Positions 1 to 10,870 of a stretch of 64,000 nucleotides of DNA are shown piece after piece. Both the position numbers and the translations under genes were made by a program. The DNA comes from Rhodamnia argentea. Taxonomy: Eukaryota > Streptophyta > Magnoliopsida > Myrtales > Myrtaceae. The notes beneath the pieces were generated by a model. The model made no database searches. It had not been told where the DNA came from and saw nothing but the letters and a program-made list of their open reading frames with translations. The number at the start of each line of letters is the position of its first letter. Position 1 is the first letter of the stretch. The stretch covers positions 27,211,294 through 27,275,293 of the forward strand of contig NC_063155.1 of the NCBI RefSeq assembly GCF_020921035.1. Direction: 5' to 3'.

Positions 1-198
1 TCCCCCGGCACATCCAAAAAGTAGCTCCTCATCCTTTCCAAGCCTTGCATGTACAAATTTTGTAGATTCTTTTACCAAGAACGATAGATTTAGTGCAATA
101 ATAGATAGAATAAAGAAAATAAATTGAACATTGAATTTACGTGATTCCGACATATTTTTTCAAAAAAGCAACATAAATATCGAATTAAATTACTTTTG
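1..198. other. Intergenic, nothing recognised
   Basis: AT-rich sequence with no open frame, repeat or motif that I can name. It runs up to the left arm of the fold-back element that follows. Confidence 0.5.
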
Positions 199-624
199 AG
201 GAAAACGACACAAATGGCTCAATGAACTTTGGTCCCATTTGCAATGTCATCTATAAATTTTTAATATGTTCGACGCGGTCCTTGAACTTTAGACCTATGT
301 CATCCCAGAACTTTTGACTTATTCAATACGGTCATTGATCTTTTGGTACATGTTCAATTGAGTTGCCGGACTATATGAAAATATTCTATGTTGATTGTGA
401 ACCCGAGTCAATAGAATGATAACATTGGATATCTTCGATATAATTTAGGGATTAGATTGAATATTTACCAAAATTTCAAGAATCACATTGAACAGGTTAA
501 AAGTTCGGGGATGGCGTTGCAGATTGGTTTAATATTCATGAATCACATTGACCAAATTAATAGTTGGAAGACGACATAGCACGTTGGGCCAAAGTTTATG
601 AACTATTTGTGTCATTGTCCCCTA
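199..624. mobile_element. Fold-back (inverted-repeat) DNA element
   Basis: The left arm (about 205-235, containing GACACAAATGGCTCAATGAA) is the reverse complement of the right arm (about 592-624, containing ACTATTTGTGTCATTGTC) with a few mismatches. No coding frame lies between the arms. This is the layout of a non-autonomous MITE or fold-back element. I could not identify a target-site duplication, so the superfamily is open. Confidence 0.6.
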
Positions 625-1131
625 CTTGTTTGGTCTAACACCCGCCTTTACCATGGATAATATTAATAACTATGTGTGTTGTTAGTTAGTACTTTGTGGT
701 AATAGGGATTTCTGAATTCAGTCACCATGTCTTCGCCAACTTTTTTTTTTTTTTTTTTGTGTCCATTTATTCGGTACCCTCAATGCCAACTGAAACGCTC
801 CACCGCTTTCTCTGCAGAGAAATACATATCGGCTTTCCCTCTTTCTTGAAATAGTGGCCATTGGAATGTGCAGCGACGCTGGAGGAGATAAGAGATGTGC
901 AGAATCAGGAAGAGAGCACCAAACAAAAAACACTACTGTAGCTCAGGCATCGTTTGCTTCCAAACTTCGGTGCTCGTGCGCGAAAGACTCCGCCAACACT
1001 TGCCAAGTTCTTCGACTCGTTTCACGTTGAGCGAAAGATCAGTGATCACTCCCCCCAACCGGGACGGACCATGTGATGGGACAAAGCCTCTTACCCCTCG
1101 TGACTCTACACGACAGCAATTATGGTCACGT

Positions 1132-1169
<38 letters not shown>

Positions 1170-2054
1170 TTATCCCTTTTCATTGCCCTTCTCTTCCCCC
1201 CACCCCCATGCTTCCTTGCTGGGTAAATTGTTCTTCGTTGAGTTCTTGAACCGAGCTTCGTATCCACGTGACGATCCGGCACGAGTTAAAAAACGATCCC
1301 AAGTGCGCCAAGGAGAGCAGCTTTTGAGCCATGAGGGGCTTCGGTCTGCACGTGAAGTTGATCGTCTTTGGTGCCATGTGGTTCAGTTCATCCCCTCCTC
1401 CATTCATCGCTTTCTCTCTCTCTCTCTTTCTCCCTTTGCTTTCCGAACTTCATGACCAGAAGGGTTTCCAAAATCTACGTGATTGGTGAAGATGGTGGGC
1501 CTGTCGTAGAGGGCCGAAATGAGCTGAGATGGAGCCTCCCCAAGCCCATGTACCAGAGGCTCGTCGGGCTTGTGATCAGTGTGCCACGTGAACTTTTGGA
1601 TCTTTTCAGCGGAAAATTTACTAAGTTCAACTGAAAAAAAAAAAAACAGTTGTCCTGGTGGCATGTCATATTGGCGTACTAATAAGGAGGCGATTTGATT
1701 ATGCAAAAAACAGTTGGAGGACTAAATTGAACAAATAACTATACTTAGTTGACCAATTATGTAACACTTCACGGAAAAGAGCTCCTAATTTCATCAAAAT
1801 CACTGTCGTACCATGATTTGGCTTTAAATGAAAACAGAAAAAGATAAGCTTACTGAATATATTCCATCTTCCTCATCACCTAAATACGCTTTTTGCACAA
1901 AAATTTAAAGAGTTGGTTAGCTATTAAACGGATGAGATTTTGGACTACAAGATGCTTCAAGTTCGATTTCTACTCGAGACAATCACAAGGCGACAAGTAT
2001 TTTTACTATTGACTTGAAATATTAAGTGCGCGAATGACAACCATTCTCTTCGGG
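625..2054. other. Intergenic with CT microsatellite
   Basis: No supported gene. A CT dinucleotide tract occupies about 1136-1166, with shorter CT-rich runs near 1413-1432 and a poly(T) run near 741-758. The open frames here are low-complexity (Ser/Leu-rich across the CT tract) and have no homology that I recognise. A decayed tRNA-like stretch with a B-box-like AAGTTCGATTTC lies near 1960-1972 and may be an old SINE. Confidence 0.5.
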
Positions 2055-2530
2055 GGGCTCGATTTTTGGCCAGAAATAGAAAAAATTATTTCTATTCCCT
2101 AGACGAGTTTTTGAACAGAGACACGCGTTCGATAATGACACGAAATTTCTATTTTCGAAACATAAATCCGTTCAATAACCACATAAAATTTTTTACAATT
2201 GGGTGACGAGAGGATGAAGACAGCAGACGGCGACGGACGGATGGAAACCGGTGGTCGGCGTTAGGCAATCGCGACCGGCATCCGATGAACGACGGTCGAA
2301 GACCGGAGACAAGCGGATGGGATGCGAGAGAGAGGGAGGTCAAATGCGAGAGAGAGGAAGTGAGTAACGAGGAGAATTCTTATTTCTGTTTCTTCTCCCG
2401 AAGTAAAAAATGTTAGAAAATTTTCACTTCTCATTTACGGACCAAAATTTATCCCGAAAATAGAAAAATGAAATTACATTATCAAATGCGTTTTTGTTTC
2501 AAACATGTTTTTCTGAACAGAAATATAAAA
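2055..2530. mobile_element. Fold-back element with GC-rich core
   Basis: AT-rich arms contain GAAATAGAAAAA-type words on the left and their reverse complement on the right (TTTTTGAACAGAGACACGCG near 2108 against a related inverted block near 2485-2520). Between them is a GC-rich core (about 2200-2345). Arms and layout match the element at 21445-22068 and a partial copy near 41530-41700, so these look like one family. Confidence 0.55.
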
Positions 2531-3761
2531 AAGAGAGAGAGAAAAAAAAAATTTGTGGTCGTGGGCGCCCTAAATAACTCACTAGTCCTCACGTGTTCTT
2601 GGGTGATCGCATATTTTTTTCTTTCCTATTACAATATAATAAACTGGCCCTCACGGGTGCGCCACGTGTTTGCTGCTTTTTTGCACTTTTGAAATTTTTG
2701 TAAATAGATAAATAATGGGAACGTTAAGACCGCGCTATCAAAAATGCCTGACCTGTCCCGAACCAATTGAACTGCCCCTCACGAACGAAGAAAGGCATGT
2801 GGCGGAATGAATTCGTATTTTCGGCTGTAGCATCGGTCCATTCTCGATTTGCAAATGTTCGGAAAACATCTATCATCCTCATTTGTATGTGTAGATAATG
2901 AGACTGTAAGATCACTATCAACTCATCTCAAGATTGTTAAACTAATTAAGTAAAAGGCTTAGCCTAATGCATAAATACTCTTTAGGGACAGGCAATTAGC
3001 TTCTGTTGTTACAAGCAATCAGCGATGATATCCAAAATTGATCCTATATCAAATTAAACACGAGTATCTCGTCGCCTAGGTGCCTATTTATGTTTGACTC
3101 CAAAGTTTGCATCGATCGGCAACATCATCCGAGAGCTGAAGATATTGGATTTGCCGGCATCTCGTGCCATCTCCTCCCATTGGCCTCCTTCTACCACGAA
3201 AATGTTCCCTTATTCTACGCGTCGGATCCTCGATTTGCAATTAGGGAAATGCATCGATAATGTCGAGACGAGACGACTTGTCTCAAATTATTTCTCGATA
3301 AGCCGACATGGCCGACGGTGGTGATCACGTCGGCGGGTCTACTCTAGCCATCGCAACCGGACATTCATATACCGGGCAGGCCGAAGTTACAGGCCGAGAC
3401 TATCTCGGCGCATATCGGCCATTTTAAGCCAACTAATAGGCCAAGTCCCTTGCTGGTTTGATTCAACTCCCGAATGCCGTTCTAACAACATTATAGATGC
3501 ATTTAACATGCATTTCTCCACTCCAGGACCACTTCTGCGCGCCTTTGATCCCAAGTTACGCCGGAACACAATTCAATTAAAACCACAGACTGATCCGACT
3601 GGCCGTCTTGACTCGGCCCAGCAAAACTGAAGACCACCTGATCTGGGTAAAGAAAAAGTGAGAGTACGTGGATAACGTCCCACAAATCCTATCCTACTCG
3701 CTCGCCTCGCTCACCCTCGTACCTGCAAGTTTCGTCCTGCGTCAACAAGAAGAAGAGCGAA
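2531..3761. other. Intergenic, PSRP6 upstream region
   Basis: No supported gene. A short open frame at 3094-3324 has no recognisable domain. The last few hundred bases before 3762 should hold the promoter and 5' UTR of the ribosomal protein gene. I see no clear TATA box, and a pyrimidine-rich leader occurs just before the start codon. Confidence 0.5.
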
Positions 3762-4124
3762 ATGTCCATCTTCGCCGTATACGGGACTCGTGTCCCCGTC
3801 GCGCCCTCGCCTCTCGCCGGCTCCGCCTCTTCCAAGGAGGCCCCCAGAATCGCCGGCGGTGAGAGCATCAGCGGGGGAGGGATGGGTTCGACTGTAGAGT
3901 GCTCGTCGAGGCGGAACAAGAAGGCCACCGCGCGCCACATTGAGACGAGGCCCCGAAAGTCTCAGGCTTGGGACATTCGGCGCAAGCCCACCGTCTACGC
4001 GTTTCTTCCTCCCCTCCCTCCTGACTGGACGCGCGCCTCTAGTGGTGGCGGCGATGACGCTTCCGGTACTGCATCTTCTTCTTCTGGTTTTTCTTCTCCT
4101 GTTAAGGCTCCACCCACCAACTAG
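3762..4124 (+). CDS. PSRP6: Plastid ribosomal protein PSRP6 (cL38)
   Basis: This is a single-exon gene for a 120-residue protein. It is a plastid-specific protein of the large (50S) chloroplast ribosomal subunit, encoded in the nucleus and imported. The first 45 or so residues are rich in Ala, Ser and Pro, as expected of a transit peptide. The mature part has the family's basic block (R-P-R-K-S-Q-A-W-D-I-R-R-K-P-T-V-Y) followed by L-P-P-L-P-P-D-W, and a Ser/Gly-rich tail. I recognise this signature from plant PSRP6 proteins. The start is the first ATG of the open frame and gives the usual family length. The gene lies alone on the + strand, upstream of a bHLH pseudogene on the other strand. 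The frame is intact, so I read it as functional. Confidence 0.88.
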   Translation: MSIFAVYGTRVPVAPSPLAGSASSKEAPRIAGGESISGGGMGSTVECSSRRNKKATARHIETRPRKSQAWDIRRKPTVYAFLPPLPPDWTRASSGGGDDASGTASSSSGFSSPVKAPPTN

Positions 4125-4977
4125 TTCGAGCTTGTTAAAAAGATGCCGCTTTATGTTTGCCTTTGATATTATGACATTTTGGTGTTTCGTTATTGGGTAC
4201 CTCGTCTGATATTGGTTTCGAGTCGGTATATGCTTGATTGTTTGGTTAGGTGGTTGTGCTGATTAGTCACAACCTGTTTGATGATATTCTCGTTAGCGTG
4301 AATTGGGACAAGGCTCAGTTAAGGTTTTGAATTTTATGCGTCCCGTGAAGTTCCTGGCAAGTGATACCTGTTAAGACTTGTAGATAAGTTTGTGCGTTAA
4401 GGGGCAGCTGGACGAATTAGCATTTCGAGTTCATCATCATAACAGGATGCAACTTGCGGTGGTTATTGATTGTGAAGAGTAGGTGAATAACCAGAGATTT
4501 TATGGAATTTAGAGCATAGTAAGCTACCCAAATTGATTCTTGTGTTTTGTGAAGGCACAGCTTTTCCTTTGTTGCTATTGAATCATCAGAAAAGATTCTT
4601 GTCAGATACTTGCTTACCTGCCATTTCATATGCTCTGCTTGAACACTAGCAGTGGTTTATTTTTATTCATCTTAACTCCATTGATGTTGTAACTTGACAT
4701 GGATCTTCTTGTCGATCTATGTTAACCAATTGTGTCTATATCAGACGTGTCCTTTTTAGAAGGCTTCTTACTAGAAATCTTGTGAACTAAATCTAGATGT
4801 TGTAAGGTTATGCTCTAGGAAGAACTTGACTGTGGCATGGTTGGTGGTATTCTGAATGTATAAATATGGGTGTATTTGAACCCAGTAAACAATCTGAAAT
4901 TACTGTCAAGCTGTCCAACATTCGTTTCTCTTCCTTGGAATGGGAAAAGAGAAAAGAAAAGCCCAATTACTCCAAGG
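4125..4977. other. PSRP6 3' region and intergenic
   Basis: Presumably the PSRP6 3' UTR followed by spacer. No open frame or repeat stands out. The region ends at the stop codon of the oppositely oriented bHLH pseudogene. Confidence 0.5.
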
Positions 4978-6506
4978 TCATAGTTGAGGAGAAATAATGT
5001 GGCCTAGATCGACATCCATTCCGTTATAAGCGAGAGGAGCGTACATCCACAGCTCATCTGAGCTCAGGAGCCAAACCAAGACAACAGCACATACTAAGTT
5101 AAAGTTATGTGTATTTTCCGAACTACTTGTGTGATCCAAATTTTGTTTATTCTCACCTTAATCTGAAGCTGCAAGAATTTCACACGGTGAATTGCCTCCT
5201 CAAGCATTGTGCTAATGTCGACCTGCCACAAAATGCACATAAGCCTGGTGTGACTTGCATTTCAACTCTGTCCTGAAAATATATAGAAGCTACTAAAAAC
5301 TTCATCGGGGATGCTACCTCCCTTGGTTCCATTAGGAACAGGTTTTGTAGAATTCTCAATAGTTTGTTAATCCTTGCTCTACGTATCTGTGAAATTGGAA
5401 GGCAAAGATTAGAGAACAATCATATCAATGTACAAAACAATGAGCAAGGGAAACATGTTTCCGGGAAGAAGAACTGATTAGCCTTGCATAGAGGCTTTGA
5501 GGATTGATCGCTGAACCCCTAGTAAGCTTTGATCCCCCCTATGTTCCCATTTTCAGTAAATGCTGTTGATGCCTTGAATGGTGGAGTTAGTTCTCCATCG
5601 AGCTCTCCAGAATTGCCGTCTACCCTGTTGCAACTGCTAGACCTATTTGGTCTAACATTACTTTCATCTCCGTCGTCGTTCATTAGACGGGAGCTTCTTT
5701 GCATTTGTCGGACTGTTAATTTTCTTTCTCAGCTGCGTATAATAAGATTGTTCGTGAGGAATAATTATAAACAGAATAGATCCACTTGCAATTATGACAA
5801 TCATCTGAGAAGCAGAATATTTAGATACAAAATGGAAGCTTACATCTCTTGAAGTGCAAGGTTTCTTCTTCTTATTTTCTGACACATCAATGCAAGTAGA
5901 ATGTCCTGCTCCAGCATAAATATTGTCTAATCTAGAAGACCTTCTTTCAAACTGCAAATGCATAAGAGCATGCTAGCATCTGCTGGCTGATTATTACCCC
6001 AGCATCCTCTTCTTTCACTGTGCATTTCCTTCAAACACTCAACTTCTTCCATCAGAGTGCCACTCAACTCCGCAACAAAGGAGTTGCTATTGTTACCATC
6101 CTTATAGAAAGAATTGGAGAAAGCATCAAAGTAGGAAGAGATCTCATTAGCTAATGGCATGTGGTCATTGGAACTGATTCCCTTTCCACGCTCTGTGCTA
6201 GTCACAACAAAATAGTTGTTCTTGCCTGTATAGTAGCTGCTCTCTTGAGAAACAGTTTGCGGGTCTTGGTTGTGAACTAGAGGATTATGCGAGTTTCCAC
6301 TCATTCCTGCAGAGCTGGTATAGAGTTCAGGATTAGTGGAAAATCGGGATTTATGGGAAAAGGTGGGATTTGGAAGTTGTACTTGGTATCATGCTCGTGC
6401 AAAAATGGGTACTGGCCGGGACATATTTTGTGAAATCAACAAGCTCCTCAGTGGATGTGAATAAGCTCAAACAATCCCATTCTTCATCGGTAGAAGCCCC
6501 TAAAGT
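4978..6506 (-). pseudogene. RSL-type bHLH transcription factor pseudogene
   Basis: Read on the minus strand, this resembles RSL/RHD6-like bHLH factors, which drive root-hair growth. Blocks in family order are: an N-terminal E-E-W-x-C-L-S block (near 6480); Y-Y-T-G-K-N (near 6230); a basic K-K-K-K-P stretch (near 5860); an R-G-S-A-x-x-P-Q-S-L-Y-A-R block (5475-5515); the basic/helix-1 block R-I-N-K-L-L-R-I-L-Q-N-L (near 5340-5400); helix 2, V-D-I-S-T-M-L-E-E-A-I (5157-5222); and a final exon with D-E-L-W-M-Y-A-P (4978-5070). Introns are kept, so this is not a processed copy. Lesions: the linker frame hits a stop at 5519-5521 while the next block is in another frame; a one-base loss shifts the frame after helix 1; the donor after Y-A-R reads GC; the last acceptor reads GG. 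A transposon abuts the 5' end and no start codon is visible. Confidence 0.82.
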
Positions 6507-7109
6507 TAGGGCTGTCAGAAAAAGCCCGACCTGAACCAAAATTTTCTGGTATTTTCGGTCGGGTCGGGTAATCACCTAAAATTGTGGGCATTGTAAAGAT
6601 TTCATTTTGGGTCGGTCACAAACCCGAATCGAACCGAAATATCAAGTCAAAATCAAAAGTTTCCCAAACTGATTCTTTGCCTTCGCAAAACCCTAAATTC
6701 ACTAAGCTTGTCTCTTCTGTTGTCTCCACCTCCCTCTGCAAGTCAAACCCTAGCTTCGCAAAGCCTGTTTCTTCCGTTATCTCCTTCACAAAGCTTGTCA
6801 CTAGCCATCGCCTTCTCTTTTGGCTCTTGCATATGGAATTCCATGGACCGAATCATGTCGAGACGTTGGGGGCTCTTATCAACTTTAAAAAATATAGAAA
6901 TGTCAATGGATGCAGTTGCAGCATGATGTGAGAGATCGCAGAGCAAAGAAGAAGAAGAAGAAGAAGAATGAAGGTTCGGGTTTGTGACCCGACCTGGAAC
7001 TGAAATCTTTATAATACTAGGTATTTTAAGTGATTACCCGACCTGAAGAAGACCCGAACAGGAAATATCCGAAAATTTCGGTTCGGGTCAGGCTGTTTCG
7101 ACAGCCCTA
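6507..7109. mobile_element. Inverted-repeat element, TAGGGCTGTC termini
   Basis: Starts with TAGGGCTGTC and ends with GACAGCCCTA. The inverted similarity extends about 130 bp inward on each side (GACCTGAACC, GGTCGGGTCGGGTAATCAC and their complements). The termini resemble plant hAT-type ends, but the 8 bp on either side (CCTAAAGT and CCTGGCGC) do not match, so no target duplication is visible. The core (about 6665-6960) contains short open frames but no transposase. It lies exactly between the truncated start of the bHLH pseudogene and the first visible exon of the gene to the right. Confidence 0.7.
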
Positions 7110-7136
7110 CCTGGCGCAACCCTACTTCCCCTGTGA

Positions 7137-10100
7137 TGCGCTAGAGCTACTGTCAAATGCTCTTTCTCTTCTTCTGGTACTCTCTCCCTCTCTCTTGTGG
7201 TGAATTTTGCCTTGCTCCACAATTTCCGAATTAAAACTCTCAAATGAAAGATCCATTTCTCTGTTAGTTAAGCTTTGGATGGTACTGAAGTAAATTCACC
7301 GCGTTGATTGAATTCTGCTGCATTCGGACTACTTAGTGTGAACCCCCGATTTTTTTTCACCGTCTGATTCTCATTATTAAGGGGGAAGGCAATGCAGATG
7401 TGGTAATGCCGGCCTTTAGTTTTTGACTCTTTCGTGTTGGACCAGGACCAAGTCCATGGTTCGTAATGGGATTGAGTTGAGCTATCTGTCTTTTGAGCGA
7501 GTGTATTGGAGTAGTAGCATCTTCGAGAATAGGGAGCATGTGCAACAGAATAACAATACCTTTCATTCAAGCTCGACTTTATGCTTTGGCCGACAATGAC
7601 AATGGACTATTATTAATAAAATGACTTAATTTTAACTAAGGCAACAACACTACACTCGCTGCTAATTTGTTCAACGCTGAAGAATAGCAACATGAAGTTG
7701 AACTTCTAATCACTATGTTTAAGTTTTCATTAGTTATAGCATGTATGATATACTTGCTGATGGTTCATTCTTGAGGTTGGGCTCAATTATTTTCTGAAAG
7801 ATTTGGTTTAGTCGATTCCATACTATCAACGCTAAGCACCTTCCCTTTTGGTGTTGGGTTCGAAAACTGACATATTTGCAATCCAATCTCGATGCTTTAG
7901 AAAATGATAAGTTTGTATTATGAAATTTTTTCCCTTTCATTGTTGGATTGTTATTGTCTTTACTCTTATTGTTCTCTCTTTTTCATTCTTAAGCTGAGTT
8001 GCTTGGGAGTTTGTGAATCAAAATGCAGGTCATTTATCATTCATCAAGGATGTAGCTGCCACTGAACCTCCTAAGCGTCTTCATCACCTGCTAAAAGTGC
8101 TTCATGCAAGAGGTAGCTTTAAGTCAAAACTTCCTCCCTTGGATTGATGATGTGTTGCTCATGGTACATGAGGAAGTTCATATTTTTTGCTTTGTGGAGA
8201 CGATGATTTCAAATACAGGGCATAACTCATATGGAGTGAAACATGTCATGGCTCCTCATTTGTATTGATCCACCTTTGAGTAAGAAATCACCTAGTTATA
8301 TGAGGAAGAAGGGATACTTATCAAATAACAATTATCCGAGGAAGGGATGATTACTCTTTTCTGATGCCACTCTCCCTGTGTCCTAGAGTCTAATTGAGAT
8401 GATTCTGAGAAAGTTGGACATAGTTCATTAACGCCATAAAATGGATCAAAAGGCAAAGTGTTTCAACAGAACCTATCCTTCTGATAATTAAAACTCTTTG
8501 CTTGCAGGTGAAACGATAGTATCTCCAGGATCTAGGCAGGGGTTGATTCCCCTAGTTATTCCTCTGGCGCAAAATCTTTCAGGTAGCGTATGTAGTTTGT
8601 TTTGAGAGTAAGTACTTTGTTTCTGGGGCCAGCAACTCATGAAGCATCATCACTTTAATGATGGAATTATTGGTCTGAATTAGGTGGTGTTATTGGATTG
8701 CTGAGGTGGCCAACAGCCCCACCTGGGTAAGATACTGTAACTGGTGGATATTAGAAAGTTTGTAGCTCTTACACACCATACTGCGGTTCATTGCCATTCA
8801 TCACAGGATGGAGATGCCGATTGTTGAAGTCCGCAAGCATGGCGTATGGCTATTAGCTAAGAACGTAATACATTGAGCTGCAAGATTCAGTTTATGCATA
8901 AATATATAGGTCATCATGTTGTCTCCAGTATCTCAGGGTTATACACTTCTGCTTATTGGTACTATGTAAAAGCCATGCAGTCCATGAGTTGAGCTCTTGC
9001 TCTCCCTCTTACCACAATTGTTTGAAATTGGTGAAAGAAGCTCAGCATTTTTAGCTTCTGCAGAACAGGTTGATCAATATATTCATAGGATTCTTGTTGA
9101 AGAAGATGCCAATTCACAGAATGGTAGTGATGAACTCTACCGTGCTTCATCTGAGGCTGGTAAGGAACTTTACAACAAGGGTGATTTTGCAAAATCTCAG
9201 ATTAAGAATCTTGAGGTGTATCTCTTGAAAGAGGTAAGCAAACAAGAAAGTGAGTTAGCTTTCACTTTACACTGAATGCCTTTGATTCAATTTTTTTCTT
9301 CTGTTTTGTCTCTTTCCAGGTTGGTATGTTTCCAGATGTCTTAGAGCGCAAGGTGACTCGCCACTTTGACGAGGGGGATGAAGTGGGTTCCTTCCAATTT
9401 ATCTTTGTATTACCATATTTTTCGTATTGTCTGTCAGTGGCATCACTGTGAACATCATAATCCTGTGTGCAAGGTTTCAGCCATGGTGACTGGAGAGTTC
9501 TATACAAAGAAAGATCTCTTTCCAGGATTTGGACGTCCTTTTGCCTTTTATGCGGAGATTTTACTACGGTTTGTTAATTCTACTTTATTCACATGCTACT
9601 TTCCTATTCTCTCTTTCTCTCTCTCTAGAAATTCTTCACGCTTGGCAGAGTTGGACGGGCCTCGGAAGCTAAAGATGCTGCCAGGGTGGCTCTAAAGTCG
9701 CCATGGTGGACATTAGGCTGCACATATGAGGTATGCTTATTCATTGTTATGAACCCATTCTATTTCACTGCCTGTTGTGCTTGTTGTGAGAATGTCGGAT
9801 GGTTCAGGAAGTTGCTCAAATAGCACAATGGGAGGATGAACAAATAGAGTACATCAAAGAAAAAGTGTCAGAAGAGGGAAAAGAAGAGGATATCAAGAAG
9901 GGCAAGGCACCTGCACAGGTATCTCGGATAATAGAAGGAGATTCTTGTTTGATTGGTTGATTTTGCAACCTAAGGAGTAAAAGTCATCGGAATGCAGGTC
10001 TCTTTGGACGAGGCTGCTTTCTTGCTAGATTTGGCTTCTATTGAGGGGACCTGGTCAGATTATCTTGAGCGAATCGCTGAATGTTACAAGGAAGCGGGAT

Positions 10101-10138
10101 TCGATGATATAGCCAAGTTTGTTCTGTACCGGGATTGA
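7137..10138 (+). CDS. Uncharacterised plastid-type plant protein, 5' end incomplete
   Basis: Eleven exons join in one frame: 7137-7176, 8029-8112, 8508-8582, 8684-8726, 8807-8864, 9069-9233, 9320-9382, 9474-9568, 9649-9730, 9808-9918 and 9998-10138. They encode 318 visible residues. It resembles a conserved plant protein that databases often label 'cyclin delta-3-like', although I see no cyclin fold; the label is from memory and the role is unknown. Visible blocks include G-L-I-P-L-V-I-P, L-R-W-P-T-A-P-P-G, D-Q-Y-I-H-R-I-L-V-E-E-D, F-Y-T-K-K-D-L-F-P-G-F-G-R-P and S-P-W-W-T-L-G. The first visible exon (C-A-R-A-T-V-K-C-S-F-S-S-S-G) looks like the end of a transit peptide. It is preceded in frame by TGA at 7134-7136, with no ATG between. 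The start may have been lost to the adjacent transposon, or lie in an upstream exon that I cannot see. Confidence 0.7.
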
Positions 10139-10870
10139 GAACACATCGATATGTTGCTTTTATAAAGAGAAATCCATTGACACCCTGTATCATGGATTAC
10201 TTTCTGGGTTACTTTCGTGTTGTTTAATAACATGTGGTCTTTCAGTTTATATTTCTGAAAAAGCTTTAGATCTTTACCTTTGGCAATGGAACCGAAGTTC
10301 TATGTCATTTTGAAAATAACCAACAAGCTCTTCTTATCGCAAGGTAAACCTGAAATCAAACATTGTGCAACTCTTTTCCTTCATTGAACCAGCGGCCATT
10401 CAAAATTCCGGAAAGAACATGATGGGAAGTGTAGAAGAATCTCCTCCAAAGCAAGGGAGCTTTCGTGGGAAAAATCTAATCGAGGTTAAATTCTTAGACT
10501 GTTCCGTGCAATGCGTTTTAGTTAGCGAGCACTGCGAGAACAAAACATATGAGTTTCTGAATCCAAAATATTCTAAAGAGGCAAAGAGGGTGTACTTAAC
10601 CAGTTTGGAGGGAGGGTCTTTCTACGTCGGGCTTTGGCGGCCCAATCTGCAAGTCACCTCGCGGGGACAATGGATGACTTCCAAAGATTTCAGCTGGACC
10701 AAGTTCCGCTGACATTCTTTCTTAATATGGCGCAAAGCCGCTGGGCTTTCAATTTTACCCGAGATGAACTCCACGACCGATAGATAGGCTATCGGTCTCC
10801 ACTTCAGCGCACATATTACTCTAAAGACTTCAGATTAGTTTCCTCGAGCAAGTACAGAAGGGCGCCTCTC
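10139..10870 (+). other. 3' region with unidentified 115-residue open frame
   Basis: The 3' flank of the preceding gene includes an open frame at 10365-10712 for 115 residues (blocks G-K-N-L-I-E-V-K-F-L-D, T-S-L-E-G-G-S-F-Y-V-G-L-W-R-P, S-K-D-F-S-W-T-K-F-R). Its composition looks like a real protein, but I cannot assign it to a family. It could be an exon of a decayed gene or part of a retroelement next to the LINE remnant. There is no signal peptide or membrane segment. Confidence 0.3.

Noticed and set aside
895-1455. 186-residue plus-strand open frame
   Set aside because: Runs through a CT microsatellite and encodes repetitive Ser/Leu; no domain.
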